DNA of 64,000 nt, taken from Arthrobacter cheniae (GTDB lineage: Bacteria; Actinomycetota; Actinomycetes; Actinomycetales; Micrococcaceae). The stretch spans positions 1-64,000 of the forward strand of contig NZ_QZVT01000003.1 of assembly GCF_003602275.1 (NCBI RefSeq), read 5' to 3'. Position numbers and translations under genes: made by a program. Shown piece after piece: positions 9,196 through 25,635 of the stretch (positions are counted from its first letter, which is position 1; each line of letters opens with the position of its first letter). Under the pieces are notes generated by a model, which worked only from the letters and a program-made list of their open reading frames with translations, did no database searches and was not told the origin of the DNA.

Positions 9196-9378
9196 GATCA
9201 CACCCTGCGCCGGGCTCCCCGACGTGTCAAAGGACTTCGCGACAGGCGTAGCAGGCGCCCCGGTGCCGTTCCCCGTCCGCGGTTCGCCTCGAAGGCAGTA
9301 CCCGACTGCCACCAGGACGCACCTACCGATCAGACGTGCAGCGTGGTTCCTGCGATGGAACCACGCCGCACCGACTCC

Positions 9379-12092
<2,714 letters not shown>

Positions 12093-12136
12093 GGGATGTG
12101 CTCCTTCGTTTGTCCGGGGCGGAGCCCGGCGATTCG

Positions 12137-12192
12137 TCTGTCGTGAATCTGTCGTGGATTTGGCGTGGAAGTGTCGTGTGGTCTGTGGTGCT
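12137..12192. repeat. 11-bp phased degenerate repeat in the argR-argG gap
   Basis: Five degenerate copies of an 11-bp unit: TCTGTCGTGAA (12137-12147), TCTGTCGTGGA (12148-12158), TTTGGCGTGGA (12159-12169), AGTGTCGTGTG (12170-12180) and TCTGTGGTGCT (12182-12192). The period is close to one DNA helical turn. It lies 45-100 bp upstream of the argG start and is not part of a gene. It could be a protein-binding array or simply an unstable minisatellite. Confidence 0.7.
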
Positions 12193-12237
12193 GCTTGCCG
12201 CGGCACAGTCTCTCCTGCCAGCCTAGCGGCGTGGTGC

Positions 12238-15009
<2,772 letters not shown>

Positions 15010-15013
<4 letters not shown>

Positions 15014-16002
15014 GGCTGCGCTCCTGCGTCTGCCGGGGTATCGGCTGGATTGTCCTGCGGCTCGTCGGGCACGACCTGCGTCCCGATCCCCGCGGTGGTG
15101 AAGGTCTCCAGCAGCATCGAGTGGGCGAGGCGCCCGTCGACGATGTGCGCGCGCTCGACCCCAGCGTCGACGGCCTGGAGGCATGCGGTCATCTTGGGGA
15201 TCATGCCCGACTGCAGGCTCGGCAGGAGCTCGCGGAGCTGGCTCGCCGAGAGGGACGAGATGAGCGAGCTGCGGTCGGGCCAGGCGGCGTAGAGGCCCTC
15301 GACGTCGGTGAGGATCACGAGTTTGGAGGCCCCCAGGGCCGCGGCGAGGGCCGCCGCCGCGGAGTCCGCGTTGACATTGAGGACCTGCTGGGTCGCCTCG
15401 CCGTCCGCGTCGTACTCGGGCGCCACGGTGGAGATGACCGGGATCCGGCCGGCCTGCAGGATATCGAGGATCGCTCCCGGGTGGACGGCCGTGACCTCGC
15501 CGACGAGGCCGAGATCGACGGGCTCGCCGTCGACGACGGTGCCGGTACGGACCGCGCGGAGCAGCCCCCCGTCTTCGCCCGAGAGACCGACGGCGTAGGG
15601 GCCGTGGGAGTTGATCAGGCCGACGAGTTCGCGGCCGACCTGGCCGGTGAGGACCATGCGGACCACGTCCATGGCCTCGGGTGTCGTCACGCGCAGGCCG
15701 CCCTTGAACTCGGACTCGATCCCGAGGCGTCCCAGCATCGCGTTGATCTGCGGTCCTCCACCGTGCACGACGACCGGACGGATGCCCACATGGTGCAGGA
15801 AGACGATGTCCTCGGCGAACGCCCGGCGCATGTCGTCATTGACCATGGCGTTGCCGCCGTACTTGATGACCATCGTGGTGCCCGCGAACCGCTGGATCCA
15901 CGGCAGCGCCTCCATCAGGGTGGCGGCCTTGTCCTGGGCGCGGAGGGTGGAGGCGGACGGGCCTGTCACGTCGGTCGCCGTGCCCGTCGTCGAGTCGGTC
16001 AT
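15010..16002 (-). CDS. argB: acetylglutamate kinase
   Basis: Phosphorylates N-acetylglutamate. [18 protein letters not shown] and the ILTDVEGLY segment are diagnostic. The ATG at 16002 (330 residues) was chosen because GGGAGG sits 5 nt upstream. An ATG at 16014 that shares a base with the argJ stop would add four residues. The N- and C-terminal ends ([10 protein letters not shown] and [12 protein letters not shown]) are unconserved extensions. Confidence 0.95.
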
Positions 16003-16013
16003 GGTTCCTCCCA

Positions 16014-18214
<2,201 letters not shown>

Positions 18215-18219
18215 TCAAC

Positions 18220-18256
18220 GATACAACAAAGTATGCAGGCCACCACATAGTTATGC
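18220..18256 (-). promoter_or_regulatory. paired ARG-box-like operator upstream of argC
   Basis: Two A+T-rich imperfect palindromes lie side by side in an otherwise GC-rich region: GATACAACAAAGTATGC (18220-18235) and CACATAGTTATGCA (18243-18256). Each carries TATGCA, at 18231-18236 and 18251-18256, exactly 20 bp apart. ArgR hexamers are known to bind two ARG boxes spaced about two helical turns apart. The gene downstream is argC, and argR is in the operon. The site also lies within about 100 bp of qor on the other strand. Confidence 0.65.
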
Positions 18257-18316
18257 AGTCCCGTCGATGATGGAGCGGGAATAGCATGAGGGGACGCCAC
18301 GGAAAGGAACAGCATC

Positions 18317-19282
18317 ATGCCATCAGCCATCGTCGTCCGGCAGTCCGGCGGACCCGAGGTCCTCACCCTCGCCGCCAGCGACCGTCCTGAACCCGGACCC
18401 GGCCAGCTGCTCGTCAAGGTCGCGGCCACCGGCGTCAACTTCATCGAGACCTACCAGCGCAGCGGCGCCTACGCCGTCGAGCACCCCTTCACGCCCGGGG
18501 CCGAGGCAGCCGGGACGGTGGAGGCGCTCGGTGCGGATGTAACCGGCTTCGAGGCGGGCGACAGAGTCGCCTTCGCCGAGGGCAAGGGCACCTACGCGGA
18601 GTACGCGCTCGTCGATGCGGACCGGGCACTGCCCGTGCCCGACGGCGTGGACCTCGCGACCGCGGCGGCCCTCCCCCTGCAGGGCATGACCGCCCACTAC
18701 CTGACGAACTCGACGTTCCCGGTGCAGCCGGAGCATACGGTGCTCGTGCATGCGGGCGCCGGCGGCGTCGGCCTGCTGCTGATCCAGCTCCTGAAGGCCA
18801 AGGGGGCGCGCGTCATCACCACGGTGTCCACGGACGAGAAGGAGGACCTCGCTCGCGGCGCGGGTGCCGACGAGGTGCTGCGCTACGACGGGTTCGCTGA
18901 TGCCGTCAGGGCGTTGACGGACGGCACGGGCGTCGACGTCGTGTTCGACGGCGTCGGCAAGGAGACCTTCGACGAGTCCCTGCGCTCACTCCGCATCCGG
19001 GGAACGCTCGTGCTCTACGGGGCTGCATCCGGTGCGGTGCCGCCGCTCGATCTGCAGCGCCTGAACAGCGGCGGCTCGCTCTTCGTTACGCGGCCCACCC
19101 TCGTGCACTACCTGCTCTCCGCCGAGGAGCGGCGCTGGCGGTCGGAGGAACTCTTCGGTGCCGTCGCTGCCGGCCAGCTCGATGTGCGGATCGGCGCCCG
19201 CTATGCGCTCGCCGATGCGGCGCAGGCACACGAGGATCTGCAGGCACGGCGGACCACCGGCAAGGTGCTGCTGATCCCCTGA
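18317..19282 (+). CDS. NADPH:quinone oxidoreductase, zeta-crystallin type
   Basis: Zinc-free medium-chain dehydrogenase/reductase of 321 residues. GVNFIETYQRSGAY, PFTPGAEAAGTVEALG and the nucleotide-binding HAGAGGVGLLLIQL are typical of quinone reductases of the QOR1 group. It probably reduces quinones or other enones in the cytosol with NADPH. GGAAAGGA precedes the ATG. It is divergent from argC and ends just before a bidirectional terminator. Confidence 0.88.
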   Translation: MPSAIVVRQSGGPEVLTLAASDRPEPGPGQLLVKVAATGVNFIETYQRSGAYAVEHPFTPGAEAAGTVEALGADVTGFEAGDRVAFAEGKGTYAEYALVDADRALPVPDGVDLATAAALPLQGMTAHYLTNSTFPVQPEHTVLVHAGAGGVGLLLIQLLKAKGARVITTVSTDEKEDLARGAGADEVLRYDGFADAVRALTDGTGVDVVFDGVGKETFDESLRSLRIRGTLVLYGAASGAVPPLDLQRLNSGGSLFVTRPTLVHYLLSAEERRWRSEELFGAVAAGQLDVRIGARYALADAAQAHEDLQARRTTGKVLLIP

Positions 19283-19300
19283 GGTCTTCGTCCCCGAACG

Positions 19301-19340
19301 ACGAGGGCCCGCCCACACGCCGGTGTGGACGGGCCCTCGT
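19301..19340. terminator. bidirectional terminator between qor and pheT
   Basis: Strong inverted repeat: 19301-19311 pairs with 19330-19340, and 19313-19318 with 19323-19328, around a 4-nt loop, with one internal mismatch. It sits 18 bp after the plus-strand stop and 25 bp after the pheT stop on the minus strand. On the plus strand TTGTCTGT follows. Confidence 0.85.
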
Positions 19341-19365
19341 TGTCTGTCAGGAACTGCTCCCGACG

Positions 19366-21909
19366 TCAGCGCTGTACGGCTCCGAACCGCTCGGCTGCGA
19401 CCATCACGGCACTGTCACGTGCAGCGCTGGCCTCCTCCGCGGTGAGGGTGCGGTCGGCGGCGCGGAAGCGCAGGGCGAAAGCCAGGGACTTTCTGCCCTC
19501 GGGAATGCCCTGTCCGGTGTACACGTCGAAGAGGCTGACGTCCTCGAGGAGCTCACCCGCCCCCTCGTTCAGCGCCTCCAGCACGTCGCCCGCGACCACG
19601 TCGGCGTCGACGACGAGCGCCACGTCCTGGGTTGCCGCGGGGTATGTGGACAGGGGTCGGGCCACGATGACGTCCGCGGCGGCCTCGAACAGGAGGTCGG
19701 CGTTGATCTCGAAGGCCACGGTGCGCACCGGTAGGTCCTGCGTGGCGATCAGCTTCGGGTGGAGTTCGCCCGCGTAGCCCAGCACCTCCCCGCTGCGCAG
19801 TGAGAACTCCGCCGTACGGCCCGGATGGAAGGCCTGGTGGCTCCCCTTCCGCACCACGACGTCGACACCGGTGACCTGCGCCATGAGGTGCACGACGTCG
19901 ACGGCGTCGGCCCAGTCCCAGGCGCGGGGCGTGACGCCGGCCGACGGCACGAGCTCGTGTCCGGTGAACAGGGCCGCGATGGTCTGCGGCTGGTCGGGGA
20001 TTCCCGAGTACAGCCCGTCGAGGACCGCGTCGTCGGGCTTGATGCCCAGCGGTGGGATGGACTCCGTGCCCATCGAGGTCCCCGGCAGGAAGACGGCACC
20101 CGATTCGAAGAGGGCCAGGTCGCGGAAGCCCCGCGAGTGGTTCCGCTTGGCGAGCTCGACGAGACCGGGCAGGATCGAGCGGCGAAGATAGCCGAGCTCA
20201 GCGCTCAGCGGATTCGCGAGCTTGACGGAGGGCGCAGCGTCTCCCTCGTGGGGCGTGCCGAAGACGGCGTTGGCCTGCTCACCGACGAAGGGATAGGACA
20301 GGACCTCGGTGAGTCCTGCCGCGGCGAGGGCGTTCAGGAGCCGTCGCCGTTGCTGCTGAACGCGCGTGAGTCCGCGGCCGGGAGGTGCCACGGGGAGCGT
20401 CGAGGGGATGGTGTCGTACCCGACGAGGCGGATGATCTCCTCGGTGAGGTCCTCGCGGGTCTCGAGGTCCGTGCGCCAGCTCGGCGCCGTGACGCGGTAC
20501 CCGCCGTCGGTCTTCTCGACCGTCGCGCCGAGGTCGGTGAGCGTTCCCGTGATCTGCTCGTCCGTGAACTCGCGGCCGATCAGGCGTGCCGGGAAGTCGG
20601 CGGCCAGCTCGATGACCCGGGCTTCGGGCGCCTGCCCGACGTCGGTGACGGCGTCGTCGACCGTACCTCCGGCGAGTTCGAGGAGCAGTTCGACGGCGCG
20701 CTGTGCCGCGATGTCCGCGATCTGACGGTCGACACCGCGCTCGAAGCGCTTCGACGCCTCCGACGGCAGCCTGTGCCGCCGTCGCGACCGTCCAATGCTC
20801 ACGTCGTCGAAGTGTGCGGACTCGATGAGCACGGCGCTGGTGCCGTCGGAGACCTCGGTGGAGGCACCGCCCATGACGCCCGCGATGCCGAGCGGGCCCG
20901 ACGAGTCGGTGATCAGGAGGTCACCGGGGTCGAGCGTGCGCTCCTTGTCATCGAGTGTCCGCAGCTTCTCGCCGGGCAGGGCGCGCCGGACCACGATGTC
21001 GCCGGAGAGCCTGTCCAGGTCGTAGAAGTGGAGCGGCTGGCCGAGTTCGAGCATCACGTAGTTCGAGATGTCCACGACGAGGGAGATGGAGCGGATGCCT
21101 GCGAGGCGCAGGCGGGCGGACATCCAGGGCGGCGTCGGGCGCGAGGTATCGACCCCGCGCACTGTTCGCGCCACGAAGCGGTCGCAGCCGGCCTTGCCGT
21201 AGACCGGTGCGGAGTCTTCGAGCCGCACCGGATAGCCCCCGCCCGCGGCGGGCGGGACGACGACGGCGGCAGCGGGATCCGTGAAGGTCGTCCGGGTCGC
21301 GTGGGCATACTCGCGAGCCACTCCGCGGATGGAGAAGCAGTAACCCCGGTCGGGCGTGACGTTGATCTCCGCGGCCTCGTCGTAAAGCCCGAGGAGGTCC
21401 AGGGCATCGGTGCCGATCTCGGGGTCGAGGCCCAGGGTCGACAGGACGAGGATGCCGTCGTGGTCGTCGCCGATCCCGAGCTCCCGGACGGAAGCGATCA
21501 TGCCCGCGGAGACGTGTCCGTAGGTCTTCCGGGGGCTGATACGGAAGTCGCCGGGCAGCACTGCACCGGGAAGCGTCACCACGACCTTGTCGCCCTCGAC
21601 GAAGTTGTGCGCGCCGCAGACGATCCCCTGCAGGCCCGAGGGGTCGATGCCGTCGCCGGTCAGGGTCTGCTCGGCGCCCTCGGGCACGACGCGGACCTCG
21701 CACCAGTTGATGGTCTTGCCGTTGGACTGGGGTTCCTTCACGAGGCTGAGCACCTGGCCCACGACGATGGGCCCGGTCAGCTCGTCGGTGGGACGATGGA
21801 CGTCCTCCTCCTCCAGGCCCACTTTCACGAGCTCGGCCATCACGTCTTCCGCTGTTGCGTCCGCAGGTACGGCTGCGTATTCGCGCAGCCAGGACAAGGG
21901 GATTCTCAC
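19366..21909 (-). CDS. pheT: phenylalanyl-tRNA synthetase beta subunit
   Basis: Large subunit of the alpha2-beta2 enzyme, 847 residues. The N-terminal EMAP-like tRNA-binding domain (about 40-160) includes VGQVLSLVKEPQSNGKTINW. The B3/B4 editing region and B5 domain lie in the middle. The C-terminal anticodon-binding FDX-ACB domain includes RPLSTYPAATQDVALVVD and ends near GRKSLAFALRFRAADRTLT. The start is GTG and directly abuts the TAG stop of pheS, so translation is probably coupled. Confidence 0.97.
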   Translation of the reverse strand: MRIPLSWLREYAAVPADATAEDVMAELVKVGLEEEDVHRPTDELTGPIVVGQVLSLVKEPQSNGKTINWCEVRVVPEGAEQTLTGDGIDPSGLQGIVCGAHNFVEGDKVVVTLPGAVLPGDFRISPRKTYGHVSAGMIASVRELGIGDDHDGILVLSTLGLDPEIGTDALDLLGLYDEAAEINVTPDRGYCFSIRGVAREYAHATRTTFTDPAAAVVVPPAAGGGYPVRLEDSAPVYGKAGCDRFVARTVRGVDTSRPTPPWMSARLRLAGIRSISLVVDISNYVMLELGQPLHFYDLDRLSGDIVVRRALPGEKLRTLDDKERTLDPGDLLITDSSGPLGIAGVMGGASTEVSDGTSAVLIESAHFDDVSIGRSRRRHRLPSEASKRFERGVDRQIADIAAQRAVELLLELAGGTVDDAVTDVGQAPEARVIELAADFPARLIGREFTDEQITGTLTDLGATVEKTDGGYRVTAPSWRTDLETREDLTEEIIRLVGYDTIPSTLPVAPPGRGLTRVQQQRRRLLNALAAAGLTEVLSYPFVGEQANAVFGTPHEGDAAPSVKLANPLSAELGYLRRSILPGLVELAKRNHSRGFRDLALFESGAVFLPGTSMGTESIPPLGIKPDDAVLDGLYSGIPDQPQTIAALFTGHELVPSAGVTPRAWDWADAVDVVHLMAQVTGVDVVVRKGSHQAFHPGRTAEFSLRSGEVLGYAGELHPKLIATQDLPVRTVAFEINADLLFEAAADVIVARPLSTYPAATQDVALVVDADVVAGDVLEALNEGAGELLEDVSLFDVYTGQGIPEGRKSLAFALRFRAADRTLTAEEASAARDSAVMVAAERFGAVQR

Positions 21910-22992
21910 CTAGATCTCCATCCCGAAGTGTTCGCTGAAACGTACATCGCCCTCGATCATGTCCCGCATGTCGCCGACCTCGTTGCGGAACATGAGTGCC
22001 CGCTCGATCCCCATGCCGAAGGCGAACCCGGAGTAGACGTCCGGGTCTATGCCGGTGGCACGGAGGACATTGGGGTTCACCATGCCGCAGCCACCCCACT
22101 CGATCCAGCGGGGCCCGCCCTTGGCACCCGGATGCCAGATGTCGAGCTCCGCGCTCGGTTCCGTGAAGGGGAAGTAGTTGGGGCGCAGGCGGACCTTCGC
22201 TCCATCCCCGAAGAGTTGCTGCGTGAAATGCTCGAGCGTTCCGACGAGGTCGGCCATGGTGAGGCCCTTGTCGATGGCCAGGCCCTCGAACTGGTGGAAC
22301 ACAGGCGTGTGCGTGGCGTCCAGTTCGTCCGTGCGGAAAACCTTGCCCGGGCACAGGACATAGATGGGCAGCTCCCGCTCCAGCATGGAGCGGACCTGTA
22401 CCGGCGACGTGTGCGTGCGCAGGACGAGGTGCGCCTCGGGAGGCTCGACGAAGAAGGTGTCCTGCATCTCGCGGGCGGGGTGGTCCGGCTTGAAGTTGAG
22501 GGCGTCGAAGTTGAACCACTCGGACTCGAGCTCGGGTCCCTCAGCGATCTCCCAGCCCATACCGACGAAGACGTCGCTGACGCGCTCCTGCAGGGTGGAC
22601 AGCGGGTGGCGGGCGCCGGTCCGGCGACGGCGTGGGGCGGCCGTGACGTCGACGGCCTCGTCGACGAGGATCCGGGCGTCACGCTCGGCCTCGAGTTCGA
22701 CGACCCGGGCTGCGAGCGCCTGGTTGATGCGTCCCCGCGCCGGTCCGATGTTCTTGCCCGCGGCGGACTTCTGCTCCTTCGGCAGCGCTCCGATCCCCCG
22801 ATTCGCAAGGCTCAGGGGCGACTTCTCGCCGGAGTGGGTGATTCGGACCGCCTTGAGCCCATCGAGGTCGGCTGCGGCAGCGATGTCGGCGAGCGCGGCG
22901 TCGACGGCGGCGGCGACCGACGAGGCGTCCAGCGGATCGGGGACCTGGGCATCGGGGCCGGTGGGCCCGGCGTGCTCTGGGGTTTCGGACAT
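21910..22992 (-). CDS. pheS: phenylalanyl-tRNA synthetase alpha subunit
   Basis: Catalytic class II subunit, 360 residues. The N-terminal coiled coil (about 30-120) is followed by [20 protein letters not shown]. Motif 2 and 3 regions include [17 protein letters not shown] residues ([14 protein letters not shown]) and [16 protein letters not shown] near the end. The ATG at 22992 lies in a 207-bp divergent region facing a small plus-strand gene. I see no T-box or attenuator there. Confidence 0.96.
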   Translation of the reverse strand: MSETPEHAGPTGPDAQVPDPLDASSVAAAVDAALADIAAAADLDGLKAVRITHSGEKSPLSLANRGIGALPKEQKSAAGKNIGPARGRINQALAARVVELEAERDARILVDEAVDVTAAPRRRRTGARHPLSTLQERVSDVFVGMGWEIAEGPELESEWFNFDALNFKPDHPAREMQDTFFVEPPEAHLVLRTHTSPVQVRSMLERELPIYVLCPGKVFRTDELDATHTPVFHQFEGLAIDKGLTMADLVGTLEHFTQQLFGDGAKVRLRPNYFPFTEPSAELDIWHPGAKGGPRWIEWGGCGMVNPNVLRATGIDPDVYSGFAFGMGIERALMFRNEVGDMRDMIEGDVRFSEHFGMEI

Positions 22993-23199
22993 GGGCGTTG
23001 CTTACCTAGCACTCTCGGACGTGCGGCGGGTGGGCTGCTCGGCAGACCACGCCGTGGACAGGAAAACGCCGGGTCGCAGCGTGGGCGCACCGGCGGGTCA
23101 AGTCTAGGCGACCGGTTCGGCGGCACCGCAACCCGGGCGGTCGGCGCTGGTGCGTCGGCCACCCGGCCCTCCCGCCGGCGGCACCAGTACGATGGCGGC

Positions 23200-23664
23200 A
23201 TGAACCGGAGGCTCGTGCCGTTCCTCAACTGGATCAATCTGTCGACGCCGTGCGGCCTCGCGCTGGCGGCCCTCTCCGGCTGCCGTATCTTCCGCGGCCC
23301 GCACGGCATCCTTCTGGCCGAGGGGTACCGGAGGCGTCTCCCCAGAGCCCGGGCCTTCACCGTGGGAAGCGTCGTCCTGCTGAGGGGCCGCGTGCCGCAG
23401 GGCGCACCTGCGGGCTTCGATCGGCTGCTCGAGCACGAGGCCCGCCACTGCCGCCAGTACGCCGCGTGCCTGGGGCTGCCGTTCCTCCCTGCATACCTCC
23501 TGGCGGCCGCCTACTCGCTCCTGAGGACGGGCGATCCTGCGTCCCGCAATCTCTTCGAGCGCGGGGCCGGCCTGGCCGACGGCGGCTACCGGGAGCAACC
23601 GCTTCGTCCCGTCGCGGACGTCGTGCGGGCCACCTTCGCTGCCAGGAGCCGGCGGCGATCCTAG
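23200..23664 (+). CDS. small HExxH protein, DUF4157-like putative metallopeptidase
   Basis: 154-residue protein of unknown function. HEARH at 79-83 is an exact HExxH zinc-metallopeptidase motif in the context LLEHEARHCRQYA, which resembles DUF4157-type proteins. A candidate third ligand is Glu120 in LFERGAGLADGGY. A hydrophobic stretch at about 92-108 (GLPFLPAYLLAAAYSLL) could be a short membrane segment. There is no signal peptide. It is divergent from pheS, and nothing nearby explains its role. The enzyme call rests on the motif alone. The start ATG is preceded by a GGCGG run and is the best in-frame start; the frame stays open far upstream, antisense to pheS, and that upstream part is not coding. 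Confidence 0.65.
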   Translation: MNRRLVPFLNWINLSTPCGLALAALSGCRIFRGPHGILLAEGYRRRLPRARAFTVGSVVLLRGRVPQGAPAGFDRLLEHEARHCRQYAACLGLPFLPAYLLAAAYSLLRTGDPASRNLFERGAGLADGGYREQPLRPVADVVRATFAARSRRRS

Positions 23665-23730
23665 GAAGCGATCCTAGGAGTCAATCCTCGCGGGAGTCGA
23701 TCCTGGGCGCCGATCATCGCAGGAGTGGAT
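23654..23730. repeat. degenerate GATCCT(A/C)GGAG direct repeats
   Basis: About five degenerate units of roughly 13-16 bp, each with a (C/A)GATCCT core followed by an AGGAG-like tail. They run from the last codons of the HExxH gene into the gap before pcp. The first two units (GGCGATCCTAGGAA, GCGATCCTAGGAG) are nearly identical. This looks like local slippage. No function is evident. Confidence 0.5.
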
Positions 23731-23780
23731 CACCCTCGGCGATCGCCGACCCTGACCGCAGTGCGCGCCTGACCGTCGGA

Positions 23781-24419
23781 CTAGTGCTCCGCGCCCGCCG
23801 TGACCCGGGCGTCCGTCGTCGTCCGTGCCGTCGTCGTGGCGATCGCGACGAGCGCCGCGGCCATCGAGTCGACGGCGAGCCCCGGCTTCCCGTTCGCGTC
23901 GCCCTGTTCCGTCGAGTACGGGACATGGATGAAGCCACCGCGGATGCCGGTGCGGGTCGAGAGGTGGTGCATGAGGCCGTAGAAGATGTGGTTGCACACG
24001 TACGTCCCCGCCGTCTGCGAGACCTCGACCGGGATGTCGAGGTGGGCAACCGCCTCCCGGCAAGCCTTGATGGGAAGCGTTGAGAAGTACCCGGCCGGAC
24101 CGTCCGCTGCCACGGGTTCGTCGATCGGCTGCAGGCCGGCGTTGTCGGGGATGCGTGCGTCGTCGACATTGATGGCGATGCGCTCGATCGAGATGTTCTC
24201 GCGTCCTCCGGCCTGGCCGACACACAGCACGATCTCCGGCCGGTAGCGCTCGATGGCCTCCTCCAGTACCTTGACGGTCCGCCCGAAGACACAGGGGACC
24301 TCGACGGCGGCAGCCTCCCGGCCCTGCTCCCGCAGCAGGTCCGCCGCGCGCTGAGCGGCGTGCCAGGACGGGTTGGTCGATTCTCCCCCGAAGGGTTCGA
24401 AACCGGTGAGCAGGATCAT
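23781..24419 (-). CDS. pcp: pyroglutamyl-peptidase I
   Basis: Cysteine peptidase (family C15) that removes N-terminal pyroglutamate. The product is 212 residues, the usual length. The N-terminus MILLTGFEPFGGESTNPSW is characteristic. The catalytic triad is visible as Glu79 (ISIERIAIN), Cys142 (GTYVCNHIFYG) and His165 (GGFIHVPYS). The C-terminus carries a Thr/Ala-rich tail (TTTARTTTDARV). TAGGCT lies at 24426-24431, six nt before the ATG, so the mRNA may be leaderless. It is divergent from the radical SAM gene across 62 bp. Confidence 0.94.
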   Translation of the reverse strand: MILLTGFEPFGGESTNPSWHAAQRAADLLREQGREAAAVEVPCVFGRTVKVLEEAIERYRPEIVLCVGQAGGRENISIERIAINVDDARIPDNAGLQPIDEPVAADGPAGYFSTLPIKACREAVAHLDIPVEVSQTAGTYVCNHIFYGLMHHLSTRTGIRGGFIHVPYSTEQGDANGKPGLAVDSMAAALVAIATTTARTTTDARVTAGAEH

Positions 24420-24445
24420 TCATCCAGCCTAGGACACGGGCCGAC

Positions 24446-24482
24446 GTGACACAGTATTAGTACACGTGTTCTACTTGCTGCA
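24446..24482 (+). promoter_or_regulatory. leaderless promoter with embedded palindrome, radical SAM gene
   Basis: GTGACA (-35, 24446-24451), a 17-bp spacer and TTCTAC (-10, 24469-24474) place the transcription start about 7 nt downstream, on the A of the ATG at 24482. The palindrome TAGTACACGTGTTCTA (24458-24473; one mismatched pair around a perfect ACACGTGT core) fills the spacer end and the -10. A protein bound there would block this promoter. No Shine-Dalgarno sequence precedes the ATG, which fits leaderless translation. Confidence 0.55.
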
Positions 24483-25570
24483 TGCGGTGGGAAGGCCAGA
24501 AGATCACGGACGACGACGTCGAGGGCGCCTCCGTCGCCGAACCGGCCCTCGTACCCCTGGCAGGCCTGGTAAGGACCGTCAGGACTCCCGAATTCGCCGG
24601 CATCACCTTCCACGAGGTTGCCGCGAAGTCGGTCCTCAACAAGGTGCCTCCCACCTCATCCATGCCGTTCTCCTGGACCATCAACCCCTTCCGCGGTTGC
24701 TCCCATGCCTGTGTCTACTGCTTCGCGCGCAAGACGCACAGCTACCTAAACCTCGATACGGGCCTCGATTTCGACGCTCAGCTCGTCGTCAAGATCAATG
24801 CCGCTGACGTATTGGTACGGGAACTCTCCCGGCCGTCCTGGAAGCGCGACCATGTTGCGCTCGGAACCAATACCGACCCCTACCAGCGGGCCGAGGGTCG
24901 CTACAGCCTGATGCCGGGCATCATCTCTGCGCTGGCCGATTCGGGTACACCCTTCTCCATCCTGACGAAGGGCACCCTGCTGGCCCGGGACATCCCGCTG
25001 CTGAAGGCAGCATCGGAGTCGGTCAACGTCGGCATGGGCATCTCGCTCGCACTCCTGGATCCCGTCCTCGCGGATTCAATCGAACCGGGCACGCCTGCTC
25101 CGAAGGCACGGTTGGCTCTCGTCTCGAGGCTCAGGGAGGCGGGACTGCCCTGCGGCGTCATGGCCATGCCGATCCTCCCGTGGCTCACGGACGGCGACGA
25201 ATCGCTCGATCAGCTCTTCGGTGCGCTCGCGTCCGCTGGTGCGACGGGCGTGACGGCGGGCCCTCTGCACCTGCGGCCCGGATCCCGTGAATGGTTCATG
25301 CAGTGGCTCGCAGCCCAGCATCCACACCTCGTGCCGCGCTACGAATCGCTCTACAGGGGCGGCAGCTATGCCTCGAAGGAGTACCGGGACTGGCTCTCGG
25401 GCAGGATCAGGGTGTTCCGTGCAAAGCACGGGCTCATGGCGGGTGCTGGTTTCTTCCGCAATCTCTCGGCTGCCGGACCAGCCGATTCCGGCGGCAGCAG
25501 CGCGTCCGGCCCGAGGCCCACCCCGTCAGCGGCAGACTCCGCTCGAGCGGTCCAGCCGTCCCTGTTCTAG
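24482..25570 (+). CDS. radical SAM protein, Rv2578c type
   Basis: 362-residue radical SAM enzyme of a family conserved in Actinobacteria. The cluster motif is CSHACVYC, with Cys73, Cys77 and Cys80. It is preceded by the family segment SMPFSWTINPFRG and followed by FARKTHSYLNLD and GTNTDPYQRAEGRY. It belongs to the SplB-like branch of radical SAM proteins, and I know of no established substrate. The last 40 residues are low complexity (GGSSASGPRPTPSAADS). Expression is probably leaderless and under a palindromic operator. Confidence 0.88.
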   Translation: MRWEGQKITDDDVEGASVAEPALVPLAGLVRTVRTPEFAGITFHEVAAKSVLNKVPPTSSMPFSWTINPFRGCSHACVYCFARKTHSYLNLDTGLDFDAQLVVKINAADVLVRELSRPSWKRDHVALGTNTDPYQRAEGRYSLMPGIISALADSGTPFSILTKGTLLARDIPLLKAASESVNVGMGISLALLDPVLADSIEPGTPAPKARLALVSRLREAGLPCGVMAMPILPWLTDGDESLDQLFGALASAGATGVTAGPLHLRPGSREWFMQWLAAQHPHLVPRYESLYRGGSYASKEYRDWLSGRIRVFRAKHGLMAGAGFFRNLSAAGPADSGGSSASGPRPTPSAADSARAVQPSLF

Positions 25571-25635
25571 GCGGGTCACCCGTCAACTGTCCATCCCCGG
25601 ACCGATCCTGGGCGACGGCGCGCACCGCTCCGCGA

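Noticed and set aside
22993..23199. T-box or attenuator upstream of pheS
   Set aside because: No T-box sequence, specifier loop or Phe-codon leader could be found in the 207-bp gap.
19825..23664. Open frame of 1279 codons on the plus strand opposite pheT and pheS
   Set aside because: It is a GC-rich shadow of pheST. Only its last 154 codons (from 23200) look like a real gene, with their own start and a HExxH motif.
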